From contig CAKSPF010000007.1 of assembly GCA_934481345.1 (NCBI GenBank), forward strand, positions 1 to 64,000: a stretch of DNA of 64,000 nucleotides, in the 5' to 3' direction. Shown piece by piece: positions 41,983 to 51,800 of this stretch. A program made the translations under genes and the position numbers. Numbering within the stretch: position 1 is the stretch's first letter; each line of letters begins with the position of its first letter. The notes under the pieces are model-generated. The model was not told the origin of the DNA, did not search any database, and was given only the letters and a program-made list of their open reading frames with translations. The stretch is from an uncultured Clostridia bacterium (GTDB lineage: Bacteria; Bacillota; Clostridia; UMGS1810).

Positions 41983-41996
41983 CATACAATTAAACT
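41955..41996. mobile_element. Left prophage attachment junction in asnB
   Basis: Homology to asparagine synthase ends after the codons for GECADE (near 41967). The next phage gene, the holin, ends at 41997 on the other strand. The exact core cannot be set without the other junction or an intact asnB allele. Confidence 0.75.
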
Positions 41997-42449
41997 CTAA
42001 TTACTATCTTTCGTTTCATCCTCCACAGCCTTAGCCGCGACCTCAAGTCCTTTAATCAGAAACTGAGGCACGTCCACGCCTATGACAACGAGGTTTTCCA
42101 GTATGGACCGTATCTCATTTATCAAAAATGTAGCAAGCGTAAGCCAGCCGAGAAGCTGTGTAAAGCCGAGGTCTATTCCTATTGTTTTTCCCATTGACTC
42201 AAACGACAGCGCTATGAAGAAGGCAAGGGCGATAACAACCCAGTACCCGACTTTTTTTACAACGCCCTTTGCACCTTTGTTTGAATTTTCCGTGTGTGAA
42301 AATCTCGCTTTGATTATTCCGGTTGCATAATCGACCATATTCAAAACAAGAAATGCAACGAATAAGTACCAGTATTCGCCAAATGCGGAGGCGAGCAGCG
42401 TTATTGCTGCCGCCCACAATGTATTTATTTTTGCAATTACTTTTTCCAT
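41997..42449 (-). CDS. Phage holin
   Basis: 150 aa with four hydrophobic segments (about 11-50 in two parts, 70-85, 97-115), a charged loop SHTENSNKGAKGVVKKVG between them, and a charged tail KAVEDETKDSN. This matches the toxin-secretion/phage-lysis holin family 4. It oligomerises to open the membrane for the lysin. It is the terminal gene of the late operon and lies 13 bp after the lysin gene. Confidence 0.88.
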   Translation of the reverse strand: MEKVIAKINTLWAAAITLLASAFGEYWYLFVAFLVLNMVDYATGIIKARFSHTENSNKGAKGVVKKVGYWVVIALAFFIALSFESMGKTIGIDLGFTQLLGWLTLATFLINEIRSILENLVVIGVDVPQFLIKGLEVAAKAVEDETKDSN

Positions 42450-42462
42450 TTTCCTTACCTCC

Positions 42463-43518
42463 TTAACACCAGATAAGACCGCCGAAAAGCTTTCTGCCGT
42501 CGCCCTTAAACTTGTATGTGCCGTTTACTTTAAGCGTGGTTGAGCCGCCGCCGTCAAGTGAAATTGCAAAGTCAAGACCGAGGTTTTTAGCCGTTTCGTG
42601 CGCTCTCTGTGCGTTTGAATTTGCCCTTACTGCGATAACAATTTTGTTATCCCACTTCCGATAACCGATTATAGGGCGGTTTGTCGCGCGCGTGACATCG
42701 GAAAACTTTCCTGTAAAGCCCTCCTGCTCCGCCGTTATGTAAGGATATATGCCGTATCCCGATACTGCAAACCACACATTTTTCTCTTTTGTGATGTCGG
42801 TTACCTTTTTAAGCTCCACATCATTTGCACCGTGTACAATAAGCGTGGAAACAGGCTTATCGTGCGTAGGATTGTTGCAAAGTACCTTACCGCCGTTTAC
42901 CATTATCCCCTGCGGATATACCGTGCCGTCTGCCTGTGCCATAAAAAACACGGAATTTACAAAATTATTATACGGCGTCTGATTTGTAACCTTCTGCGTT
43001 TCGACCGCCCATATGTTTTTTGGTTCAATCTCTATAATGTGAGTAGTGCCCTCTATGTGATATTTAGCCATGCCTTTGTCCTCGCTTTCCGTATAACCGT
43101 AAAATCCCGATACCGCTTTTTCCGTGCCGTAATTCTGCCAGCGTGACCGCTTTGCCCTTGTGTCAACATGAGTAAAGGAACTGTATATTCCTATACCGCC
43201 GCTGTTTGGCATAAGGTACTCCGCATACTGCGCCACGGCTTTCGGTGTAACACCTTTTACGACAATGTCGGCCGCCGTGCCTTTGGTATGCTGCGAATTT
43301 GACACACCGCCTACTTTTTTGTTGTAGGCGGCATTTCTGTATGCGCTGTTAATTGTAACCGGCTTTCCAAAGTGCTCTCTTATTCTCTGCAGAAGCTTTA
43401 CAAGCTCCGTGTCAATAAGTATGCAGTCGCTTCCGTCATGGCATGCAAACTCTTTCACACAAAAATTTGCGGAAAGCTTTTTGTTTCCGTGCTTTTTTCT
43501 GCTGTATTTTTCAATCAT
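42463..43518 (-). CDS. Composite phage lysin: M15 peptidase plus phosphodiester-glycosidase-like domain
   Basis: 351 aa from the ATG at 43518, chosen for GGAGGGTACATT directly before it. Residues about 1-140 are a peptidase M15 (D-Ala-D-Ala carboxypeptidase/endopeptidase) domain: HFGKPVTINSAYRNAAYN, the zinc pair in HTKGTAADI and FTHVDTRAKRSRW. Residues about 155-351 resemble the NAGPA/DUF2233 phosphodiester glycosidase fold: NSVFFMAQADGTVYPQGIMV, IIGYRKWDNKIVIAV, and the conserved end FAISLDGGGSTTLKVNG. The first cuts peptide cross-links; the second in known proteins cleaves sugar phosphodiesters. Position next to the holin supports a lysin role. Confidence 0.82.
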   Translation of the reverse strand: MIEKYSRKKHGNKKLSANFCVKEFACHDGSDCILIDTELVKLLQRIREHFGKPVTINSAYRNAAYNKKVGGVSNSQHTKGTAADIVVKGVTPKAVAQYAEYLMPNSGGIGIYSSFTHVDTRAKRSRWQNYGTEKAVSGFYGYTESEDKGMAKYHIEGTTHIIEIEPKNIWAVETQKVTNQTPYNNFVNSVFFMAQADGTVYPQGIMVNGGKVLCNNPTHDKPVSTLIVHGANDVELKKVTDITKEKNVWFAVSGYGIYPYITAEQEGFTGKFSDVTRATNRPIIGYRKWDNKIVIAVRANSNAQRAHETAKNLGLDFAISLDGGGSTTLKVNGTYKFKGDGRKLFGGLIWC

Positions 43519-43531
43519 AATGTACCCTCCG

Positions 43532-43735
43532 TTATTCTCCGGCTTCCTGCCCGATTGTTTCCACCTCGACAGGCGCATTTTTTGCTTCAATCAAGGTCTG
43601 AAGCTCCGCTAAATCCTCCTCGGTTAAAACACCCTTTTCGTAAAAACCGTTAGCGTTTAAAATAATCTGATAATCCGCCATTTTGCCTATTGCGTCCTTA
43701 AATCCTGTCATTAAAAAATTTCTGTAATTAAACAT
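43532..43735 (-). CDS. Small XkdX-like phage protein
   Basis: 67 aa. The N-terminal block FNYRNFLMTGFKDAIGKMADYQIILNANGFYE, read over residues 2-33, is acidic-aromatic in the way of XkdX-type proteins found between tail fibre and lysis genes in Firmicute phages. The rest is acidic. The function is unknown. It starts on the last base of the fibre gene stop codon, so the two are translationally coupled. Confidence 0.6.
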   Translation of the reverse strand: MFNYRNFLMTGFKDAIGKMADYQIILNANGFYEKGVLTEEDLAELQTLIEAKNAPVEVETIGQEAGE

Positions 43736-46332
43736 TATACATTTCCTCCCTGTGATAAAATTGCATTTTTCAATTCCTCAAAAGCTTTGTTTATGTCGCG
43801 GTTGTACTCCACATCGATTATAACGCCGTCTATATCAGACAACAGCGTTGTTGTCGGATAAATATTTTCAATTCCTGTAACTGTTCCGTCAGCGGACGGT
43901 GTGTTTGTCTTAGGCGCTTTATAACTCTCATAAGTAGTTTTGATTGCGCCAAGCTCTAACTGATACGACAATTTGAAATTGTTGAAGGTTTGACCAACGG
44001 CTACGTAAAACAGAATGGCATATTCGCCGCTAATTGGCGGATTGTATGTTCTACCCGATTGTGTAATTGCGTATAAACTCGCTAATCCTGTGGTGCGACC
44101 ACTCAAATAAAACTGATATTCCTTTTCTGTCACGTTGCTGGGAACAGACGAATGCACAGTAAATTGTTCGCCTTTTAAAACATTAAATGTGCCCAATGCT
44201 AAATAATAAGGGCTCGTACACGTTCCATTTATAATTATTGTTCCATCACTTTGTGAAGTGAAGGTCAGTCCGTTTGATGTTTTAGAAACTGTGACAGCGG
44301 GTATTAAATTCTTACCGCACATACTTACCGTAACGGAACTCAAATCTGAAATGTACGGTGTATATTCTGTAGCTGTCGCGCCGAGTTCGAGCATGTGGTG
44401 ATAAAAAGTTCCTTTGCACTCTATGCCGTCGCTTTTCCGTTTTATAACTATTGACAAGGAGTTAGTGTTCTTGGAAACTGTAAACGTGAAATTTTTATTG
44501 GGTTCACATGTATAAGCTGTTATCGATTCTTGGTTGTTTGTTTCAGTTATTGAGTATATAATATTTTCTGCGCTGTCAGCGAGGGATGAAAATGTATACG
44601 TTGCTCCGGGAACAACAGTCAGTGGTGAAGGCGGCAACGCGCTGCTAATTGTAAAAGAAGCATAACCTATTGCTGTTCCGCTTACAGTAATTGAGCCATC
44701 GCCGTTATCCGTAAATGTGACACCTTTGACGGTTTTTGTGGTTTCCGCATACGGATACGGAATAAGGTTTTTGCTGCTTACCTTAACACTCATTTCGTGC
44801 TCAATAGGTGAGCTGTCGTCTATTCTTACTGCATTTTCACCGCTTGCGCTCCCTTTGAGTGCATTTGCAAAAGTGCTGTTTGCCGCTGTTTTTGCCGCTT
44901 TTACAATATCATTTACAGCTTTAGCGCTCGGATATTGTTCATTCGTTGAAGTATCGGAAATTTCCGTAACCTTGTTTGCAACGTTTTCTTTAGCGTCAAG
45001 CTTTGTATCCGTCTGCGTTTTTGTATACACATCATCTGCATTTGCTTTGGCATCAAGCTTTGTATCCGTCTGCGTTTTTGTATACACATCATCTGCATTT
45101 GCTTTGGCATCAAGCTTTGTATCGGTTTCACTCTTTGTATATGCGTCAGCTATCCCGTAGTCAGACAGTTTCGTACCCTTGTCTGCCTTGCCGTTCAGCT
45201 TCGTTTTTAATGCAGCATTTAACTTGTTTTCATCAACAGTGCCGTCTTTGATAGCAGCGCCGTCAACAGCAGTTGTAATAATATCGCTCCATGAGGCAGG
45301 CGGATAAACTTCATTGCCGGCGGTAATCGTGCCGAGATTTCTGTATTTCTTTGTTGTTCCCACCGTCAGAATCTGTATGAAATTATTGTTGTCATCGAAC
45401 ACCTGTTCCAGAATACCCTCAATATGCTGGGAGCCGTTTGTGTATACAACGCGGAACAGCCCCGCATGTGCGTCACCGCTATACATCCATTCTTCATCAC
45501 TGCCATCGATAACAATACCCGGAATTACAACACATCCGCCGTCACAATCGTAAATATACAGACTTTTGTAAATGCTGCCGGAGCTGTCACTGTCGGTAAT
45601 TTTAATTGTCGGAATTAACATCTTTTTCACATCTTCTTTTAAATGTGTTTCTTCAATGCTTGATTCTGCCAATTTGTTTCCTGTTACTGCTCCGTCAGCA
45701 ATTTTATCAGCTGTCACAGCTCCGCTGAGTATTTTGTCTTCAGTAACTGCACCGTCAGCAATTTTACCCTCCGTAACCGAACCGTCCGGGTGGTCTAATA
45801 CCGCTGCTGATGTGTGCGCGTCAAAATCTGCTTTTGCCGCCTGCTTTACATTGTCTACATTCTCAAGCCCGACCTGCGCCTTCGTGACAGCGTGTGGATT
45901 GTCCTTGTCTGCCTTGTGCTCCTCCAGCGCCGTGTTTATTTTTGCTACGTTTATGAGTACGCTGTCAAGCACCGGCGTAAGATTTTCAGCTTGTATCCCC
46001 TCGCCGTTACCCTCAACAACGCATGCGGAAACCTCGCAGGCGGTAAGAACGGTGCCGTTACCGTCTATCAGCGTTAACTGAAATGCAATATCGCCTGCAA
46101 TCGAATACATGCTGTTTGCTACTATGTATGTCGCTTCACTGCCGCCCGCTTCTCCTATATCGGTAACAATAGCGTCGTCAGCACGTCTGCATGTAACCTT
46201 AAATGTGCAGCCCGTCAAATCCCATGGCGTGTCAAATGATATGCGGTACGCATTTACATCACCGGAAACTAACACAACATTAGTGTAATGTGCGTAGTCG
46301 CGGTTGTATTTAATGTTTATGTCCTTGTACAT
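43735..46332 (-). CDS. Baseplate upper protein/tail fibre
   Basis: 865 aa. The N-terminus resembles BppU-type baseplate proteins (RADDAIVTDIGEAGG; YSIAGDIAFQLTLID). Fibre-like elements follow: HKADKDNPHAVTKAQVGLEN, several short VT-x-x-KI-x-DGAVT repeats at about 185-215, and two perfect 19-residue repeats with the core YTKTQTDTKLDAKANADDV at about 408-445. The C-terminal half holds two similar beta-rich modules (around NLIPYPYAETTKTVKGVTFT and NLIPAVTVSKTSNGLTFTS) that are probable carbohydrate-binding or receptor-recognition domains. It determines host range in comparable phages. Confidence 0.75.
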   Translation of the reverse strand: MYKDINIKYNRDYAHYTNVVLVSGDVNAYRISFDTPWDLTGCTFKVTCRRADDAIVTDIGEAGGSEATYIVANSMYSIAGDIAFQLTLIDGNGTVLTACEVSACVVEGNGEGIQAENLTPVLDSVLINVAKINTALEEHKADKDNPHAVTKAQVGLENVDNVKQAAKADFDAHTSAAVLDHPDGSVTEGKIADGAVTEDKILSGAVTADKIADGAVTGNKLAESSIEETHLKEDVKKMLIPTIKITDSDSSGSIYKSLYIYDCDGGCVVIPGIVIDGSDEEWMYSGDAHAGLFRVVYTNGSQHIEGILEQVFDDNNNFIQILTVGTTKKYRNLGTITAGNEVYPPASWSDIITTAVDGAAIKDGTVDENKLNAALKTKLNGKADKGTKLSDYGIADAYTKSETDTKLDAKANADDVYTKTQTDTKLDAKANADDVYTKTQTDTKLDAKENVANKVTEISDTSTNEQYPSAKAVNDIVKAAKTAANSTFANALKGSASGENAVRIDDSSPIEHEMSVKVSSKNLIPYPYAETTKTVKGVTFTDNGDGSITVSGTAIGYASFTISSALPPSPLTVVPGATYTFSSLADSAENIIYSITETNNQESITAYTCEPNKNFTFTVSKNTNSLSIVIKRKSDGIECKGTFYHHMLELGATATEYTPYISDLSSVTVSMCGKNLIPAVTVSKTSNGLTFTSQSDGTIIINGTCTSPYYLALGTFNVLKGEQFTVHSSVPSNVTEKEYQFYLSGRTTGLASLYAITQSGRTYNPPISGEYAILFYVAVGQTFNNFKLSYQLELGAIKTTYESYKAPKTNTPSADGTVTGIENIYPTTTLLSDIDGVIIDVEYNRDINKAFEELKNAILSQGGNV
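45001..45114. repeat. 57-bp tandem duplication in the fibre gene
   Basis: Two adjacent 57-bp units (45001-45057 and 45058-45114) are identical and in frame, encoding 19 residues each. A degenerate third unit lies at 45115 onward. Recent expansion or contraction would change fibre length. Confidence 0.9.
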
Positions 46333-46344
46333 CTTGCTCCTCCT

Positions 46345-47112
46345 TTACAGTATTAAAAATGATTTTTCATAGGTTCGTTCTCCGTTGCTTCGCACGCCGT
46401 ATACAAGCAGCTTTGATCCCTGCTTTTTTATATACTGCGTCTTACCGTTGGCGCTGGTGCCAAACTGATGTTCCTTGCAGTCGGATATATCAATCAATTC
46501 AGTGTGTCCGTCAGCGGAATCAGCGTCTATGTACACATATTTAAAGCCGGCAAACCCTGCGTTTATCTCGGTACAGTTTGCAACCGCGATCGAGTGTGAC
46601 GTATAGTATTTCACGCTTATGTTGTCTGCCTGCTTGTATTGATTTGCTGAAGTAAGCCCTACCTTTGCCGAAGCAAAAACGCGCCTGTCTTCGACCGTTC
46701 CGTCCGCATTGATTTTCGCAAGCGGTACACTGCTTTCGCCGCCGGCAGTATCCGAGACAACGATTTCAACCGTATTGTGAAGTACATTATGTTCTACATA
46801 TACATAATTTCCCGGCTGAGGCTGTGTGCCGGGCTCATATATCCCGTCTATGAATAAAATTGCACCGCCGGGACATATGCATACTCCGGAATTGATTTTG
46901 TATTTTCCGTCTGTTTTTAAAACTCGGCAGCTTTTGTCAAAACTAATATCCACACCGGAGCTTACAGCCTCTGATACTGCGCTGTTAACGCTGTCAATCA
47001 CATTGTCGCCGTCTGAACTTCCTGTTATTCCCGAAGAAAACAAACACGATATTGCAGTGTTGAAATCCTCGGCAGAATATGTCTTGTCATCCGTAAAGTA
47101 TGTTTTCAACAT
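46345..47112 (-). CDS. Phage tail-tip structural protein, unassigned
   Basis: 255 aa, soluble, beta-rich, no signal peptide. It begins MLKTYFTDDKTYSAEDFNTA and has a region INSGVCICPGGAILFIDGIY that is recurrent in tail-associated proteins next to fibres. I cannot name a family with certainty. Its location between the Gp37-like protein and the fibre argues for a baseplate or tail-tip part. Its start codon overlaps the stop of the upstream gene by one base. Confidence 0.6.
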   Translation of the reverse strand: MLKTYFTDDKTYSAEDFNTAISCLFSSGITGSSDGDNVIDSVNSAVSEAVSSGVDISFDKSCRVLKTDGKYKINSGVCICPGGAILFIDGIYEPGTQPQPGNYVYVEHNVLHNTVEIVVSDTAGGESSVPLAKINADGTVEDRRVFASAKVGLTSANQYKQADNISVKYYTSHSIAVANCTEINAGFAGFKYVYIDADSADGHTELIDISDCKEHQFGTSANGKTQYIKKQGSKLLVYGVRSNGERTYEKSFLIL

Positions 47113-48062
47113 TATTTTTTATCACCTCGTAAAAGTTTTTTGATAGGATTCTGTTTCACATCGCCGAATGTCGGTATAACGGTATGTACTGCGTTTTCGT
47201 AAACAATTTCAATTTCCGATATTGTTTTGCGTGTAACATATTCGCCGTACATCACATTTACCGAATCGCCCAATTGATAATCCGTACCGTATGTGTATCT
47301 GCCGTTTGCCGTGCATTTTAATGTTTCGGTTGTGCCGTGCTCGGATTTGTAATTGTCTGTGTCAGCCTCTCTGTCTGAATATCCCTCAAATCTCTCAATG
47401 CCTTTCGCACTCTCGCCGACAATTTTTGCACCGTCATCGGTTTGAACATATACGGTATTTACATAATCATACTGAGACCTACTCATTGAAATATCGTTAA
47501 CGCTTCCGTAACGCCTTGCGAATACGCATTTGCTGTTATACTTCGGAACGATTATATTAAAATTAAGCTTTTCCGCCGCGAAATTAATATCATAACCAAT
47601 ATCGTATTTTTGACAGAATGTATTTAATGCCTCGTTCAAATATCCTGTTCCGAAAGTGTACTCATCTATGGTTGTATCGCTTGCGCTTTCGGACGCATTG
47701 ACGGTGAGATTTTCAATGTTGCGGTCACCGGTTTTAAAGAACCTTACCGCCATTTCATAAAGCATAGCTTCGGGCAGCATGTTTTTAAGCGTTATTTCCT
47801 CTGCAACATATCGCTGATGCGTAAGTCCTTTTAAATCGTAGCAGTAAACCTTAACGCTTGTTTCATTCATTCCGTCTATCTGCTCGGCTATACCGAATAT
47901 TCCGGTATTCCCGATTTCGACTATATCGTCTATATCCACATCTATTGATATAGGCTGCGTTATTTCGATACTTCCCACATCATACAGGCTTTTCTTTATG
48001 ATTACCGATGAAATTTTGTTAATTACTCTCTTTCTGGCAAAGGTCTTTTTGTCGCGAATCAT
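47112..48062 (-). CDS. Gp37-like tail/baseplate protein
   Basis: 316 aa from the ATG at 48062, chosen for AAGGTG 6 bp upstream; the longer frame overlaps the Dit gene. The N-terminal part (SLYDVGSIEITQPI, GNTGIFGIAEQIDGM) and the later ITPTYGN-like segment VIPTFGDVKQNPI match the siphovirus ReqiPepy6 Gp37-like family, related to tail-associated lysins without the catalytic domain. It forms part of the tail tip after the distal tail protein. Confidence 0.75.
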   Translation of the reverse strand: MIRDKKTFARKRVINKISSVIIKKSLYDVGSIEITQPISIDVDIDDIVEIGNTGIFGIAEQIDGMNETSVKVYCYDLKGLTHQRYVAEEITLKNMLPEAMLYEMAVRFFKTGDRNIENLTVNASESASDTTIDEYTFGTGYLNEALNTFCQKYDIGYDINFAAEKLNFNIIVPKYNSKCVFARRYGSVNDISMSRSQYDYVNTVYVQTDDGAKIVGESAKGIERFEGYSDREADTDNYKSEHGTTETLKCTANGRYTYGTDYQLGDSVNVMYGEYVTRKTISEIEIVYENAVHTVIPTFGDVKQNPIKKLLRGDKK

Positions 48063-48075
48063 TATATACACCTTG

Positions 48076-48897
48076 TCACACCCCCGTAAATCTGTCACGG
48101 TGATACAGCATGCATTGTATGTTCCGCGTGTTTACCGTTATTGCATTGTTGCCCGGCTCCAACGCCCAGAAAGCATTGCTATAGTCAACCTCGTTTAAAA
48201 GAGTGTTTCCTTCGGAACTGTACGCAAGCATGTTTTCCATATCGACTGTTATTGTTTCGCCCTCAGACATTGTATAATCTATCTTGCATTTTCTTCCTGT
48301 TGTTTCATTTTTGATTATAATTGCGCTTTCGTTAGGTTCATTGCAATACAGCTCAAACTTCGGATAACTCGGCACATGCCCTTTGTTTTTAACCACCGTT
48401 TTCTTTTCGCGGTGTGAAAGTATTGCGGGCCATACGGAATTTTTATCAATAAGCGGCACCATTTTTGCAAGCAGTACCGCCTCTGTTTTTTCAGCAAATA
48501 TGTAAAAACCCGGAACCGTCAGATTGATGATATATTCCATTGTCGTTTTGTTTCTCTTTGCAAACGTCGGCAAGCTGTCGGGCAACGCGGAAAAGTAATA
48601 TTTTGCATGCAGACCGTCGTAATAATAACAGTCAACCTTTGCCTTTGGCGAGCACACGGAAATAAGGACAGATTTCAGTCTCATAAGCTCCGGAACGGTC
48701 TCCGCTATGATTGTACCGCTGATTTTGATATTTCTCGGTGTAAAGAGCATTTCTGAATACTCGGCACCGTCTATGCCGCTGTATGTTGTTTCTTGCCTTG
48801 TAACCTCACCGTCACTCAAGCCCTCAATGTTTTCAAAAAGATATTTATGCATTTTTCCTATGCGGATATTGCCTATCTGAATATATCTGCATATCAT
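48076..48897 (-). CDS. Distal tail protein (Dit)
   Basis: 273 aa. The pattern GEVTRQETTYSGIDGAEYSEMLFTPRNIKISG, seen at residues 31-62, and the C-terminal galectin-like region (GETITVDMENMLAYSSEGN; FWALEPGNNAITVN) are typical of the phage tail family that forms the hub between tail tube and tip. It follows the tape measure gene with a one-base overlap, the usual order. Confidence 0.85.
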   Translation of the reverse strand: MICRYIQIGNIRIGKMHKYLFENIEGLSDGEVTRQETTYSGIDGAEYSEMLFTPRNIKISGTIIAETVPELMRLKSVLISVCSPKAKVDCYYYDGLHAKYYFSALPDSLPTFAKRNKTTMEYIINLTVPGFYIFAEKTEAVLLAKMVPLIDKNSVWPAILSHREKKTVVKNKGHVPSYPKFELYCNEPNESAIIIKNETTGRKCKIDYTMSEGETITVDMENMLAYSSEGNTLLNEVDYSNAFWALEPGNNAITVNTRNIQCMLYHRDRFTGV

Positions 48898-51800
48898 TAC
48901 AAAACCCCCTGTAATGCAAGCTTATCAAGCATTTTTTCAGTTTCAAGCCGCTGCTGATACGCCGTGCTTGTATTTCCGGTATTTTTTATGTTTATAGAGA
49001 TGTTTTTGTTGTTGTTCGTATTGCTTATGCTTGTACCGGATTGCGCCGTTAAATTTCCGCTTACGTCTACGACCGTTGCAAATGACTGTATCGAGTTTGC
49101 CGCCTCCTGCAAAACCGATTGAATCTGACTTAAAAAGTTTGCTCCGAAAGCTTTTGCACTGTCTGCTCCGCCATCACCGAACGCGGCAACAATGCTGTCT
49201 ATGGAGCCGCCAACTTCATCCAGAAATCCTTTTTTCAACTGCGCCGATTCTGTAGCATATGTTTTTTCTGCCACTGCCTCGGCTTCCTGCTGATACATTC
49301 TGAATCCGTCAATATACTCTGCAAATTGACTGTCGTCGGCATTGATAAGCACATCTATGTACTTTTCACCATCCATACCCATGTCGCGTATAAGCTGCAA
49401 AAATGTATTGTCAAGTTCTGCGTCGCCGCCCAGCGAGCGGAGCCGCTGTTCAATGCCGCTCAGTTTTGAACTGTAAGAGGTGAGCTTTTCGAGGTCTTTC
49501 GTCCAGTCTTTCAGTTTAATGCCCTCATGCGTTTCATCGGCAATTGTAATCTTGTATTCGTCATACAGACTTGCTTTGTTTTTTAAATTACTTGAAAAGC
49601 TGTTTTGCTTATTTGCAATATCGTTTTGTATTTCCGTAAGGTTTTCGGATATAAAATTTTTAAGGTTTGCTATTTTCTTTTCAAAAGCCTCTTCGGCAGA
49701 CATATCTTTTGTTACACCGTTTGCCAGACCTTCCATTACAAACTTACCGACTTTTTCCGCCCACTTTGAAGGTGAATGTTCGTCAAATCCTTCCTTGCCC
49801 GTGAACCACGATTTTATTTTGTCTACGACTCCCTTAACTTTTTTCTTGAGCCAATCAACAGTATCGTTTATTCCGTTCCAAAGACCTTTTAAGAGCTTTA
49901 CACCTATATCTTTCATCTCGCTTGCTTTAAAGGCGGATTTTATTTTTTTCCAAACTCCGGCGAAAAACTCTTTTGTGTTGTTCCAGATTTGTTTAATGCC
50001 TTCCCATGCGCCTTTGAAATCACCTGTAAGCACAGATTTGACAACGGAAAATACGGTTTTAATGTTCTCCCATATTAATTTAAAAAAGTCTTTTGCTACA
50101 CTCCACACAAGCTTTATACCTTCCCAGGCATCACGGAAATAAGCAACAAGAACATCCTTTTCAAAAGAAAAAATGCCCTTAATGGCTTCCCATACCGATT
50201 TAAAAAAGTCTTTTGCTGCGCTCCACACAAGCTTTATACCTTCCCAGGCAGCAGAAAATCCTTTTTGTATGCCTTCAAGCATATTATTTACAGCGTTGCG
50301 GAAAGTCTCGCATTTGTTGTATAACAGTACAACCGTTGCGATTGCGGCGGTAATAATGGCAATTATAATGCCTATAGGATTTGCGCTTGCCGCGGCATTC
50401 CACAGCCACTGTGCCGCAGTCACAATTTTAGTTACGGCCGCCTGTGCTTTTTGTGCCACGTTAAGCGCGACTACTTTTGCTTTGGCAGCGCTTAGCATCA
50501 CATTTAAGGCTTTGAAAGCTTTTATTGTTTCTGTAATCGCGTTTATTGTCTTGACCGCTACAAAAGCGGCGGCTATAGAAGCTATAATTTTAGCGGTTGT
50601 TTCACCTTTGTTTAAAATCCAGTTACCAAATTCCAAAAACTTTTTTGCTATATCCTGTATAGCTTTTTTTATTTCCGGCGCTTTTGTTTTTATGGTTTTG
50701 ATTATTTCTTCGACAAGAGGAATAAGGCTTTCACCGACAGGTTTAATAACATCTATTTCCAATGACCTTTTTATTCCGCCTACCGCACTTTCGATGTCGT
50801 TGTATTTTACGTTATTTATACCGTCAAGGGCATTTTGTGTACGGGTTATTTCACCTGTTAAATCAGTCAGGGCTGCAACGCCTTCAGCACCTAAATCCTC
50901 CCACATGGTTCCGAAAAGCTGTACTCCTACCTCGTTTTGCTTTACTTTGTCTTTCATTTCAAACAAAGCGGTTGTAACCTGCTGAAATGCTTTTTTGCCC
51001 TCTTCGCCGCCTTCGTTGAATTTTTTTGTCAGATCTGTTGCATTCAGTCCGAGGGTTTTAAACGCTCCTTTTGTGCCGTCGGAATTATCTTTGACTCTTA
51101 TTCCGAACTCCTTCACTGCATCACCGAGCTTGTCTACCGAAAACGTTCCGGAATATGCACCGTTTACAAGTGAATTAAACATCTCATCGGCGTCAAAACC
51201 CAACTGTTTGAAATGTACGGAATATTCGTTGATACTGTCGAGCAAGTCCCCGTTTTTGTCAAGGCCGTATTGTGCCCCTTGTGCAACAAGGTTAAACGCT
51301 TCTTTGCCGCTCAACCCGAATTGATCCATAAGCATATTTACAGCTCTCATTGTTTCGGAAATGTCATAACCGAATGTATCTCTTAAAATCAAGGCATTTG
51401 TTGTAAGCTCTTCAATGTTTGAAGGACTTATATCGGCGGCATTTTGAGCTACTGTTCCCATTGCTTCGGCAATGTCGTTCAGATCCTCGCCGTAGTTGTT
51501 TTTATATATATTTGCCATAACCTTATCGAAATCGTTTGCTTTACTTTCGGCAATGCCGGACTTTGCAATGAATCCGTTGAGCGCTTTTGTATAGTCGCTG
51601 CTGAATTTTACGGCATATGCACCGCCGGAGCTGATAGCCGCACCGGTAACACCTACAGCGGCGAAAGCTCCTTTTGCTTTTTCGCCTACGCCTTTTAACT
51701 GTTCGCCATATTCCTCAAGGTTTTCTTTAGCTTCCTTTATTTCTGCGGTGCTGTATTTCATGCTCATAGCTTCAGACGTTTCTTTGGCTTGCTTTTCGAG

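Noticed and set aside
45003..45120. CRISPR-like array
   Set aside because: The two 57-bp copies are contiguous, in frame and without spacers; they are a coding duplication in the fibre gene. No other array was seen in the window.
49480..50985. Long open frames on the plus strand inside the tape measure gene
   Set aside because: They are antisense shadows of the tape measure repeats, with no promoter or ribosome site and low-complexity content.
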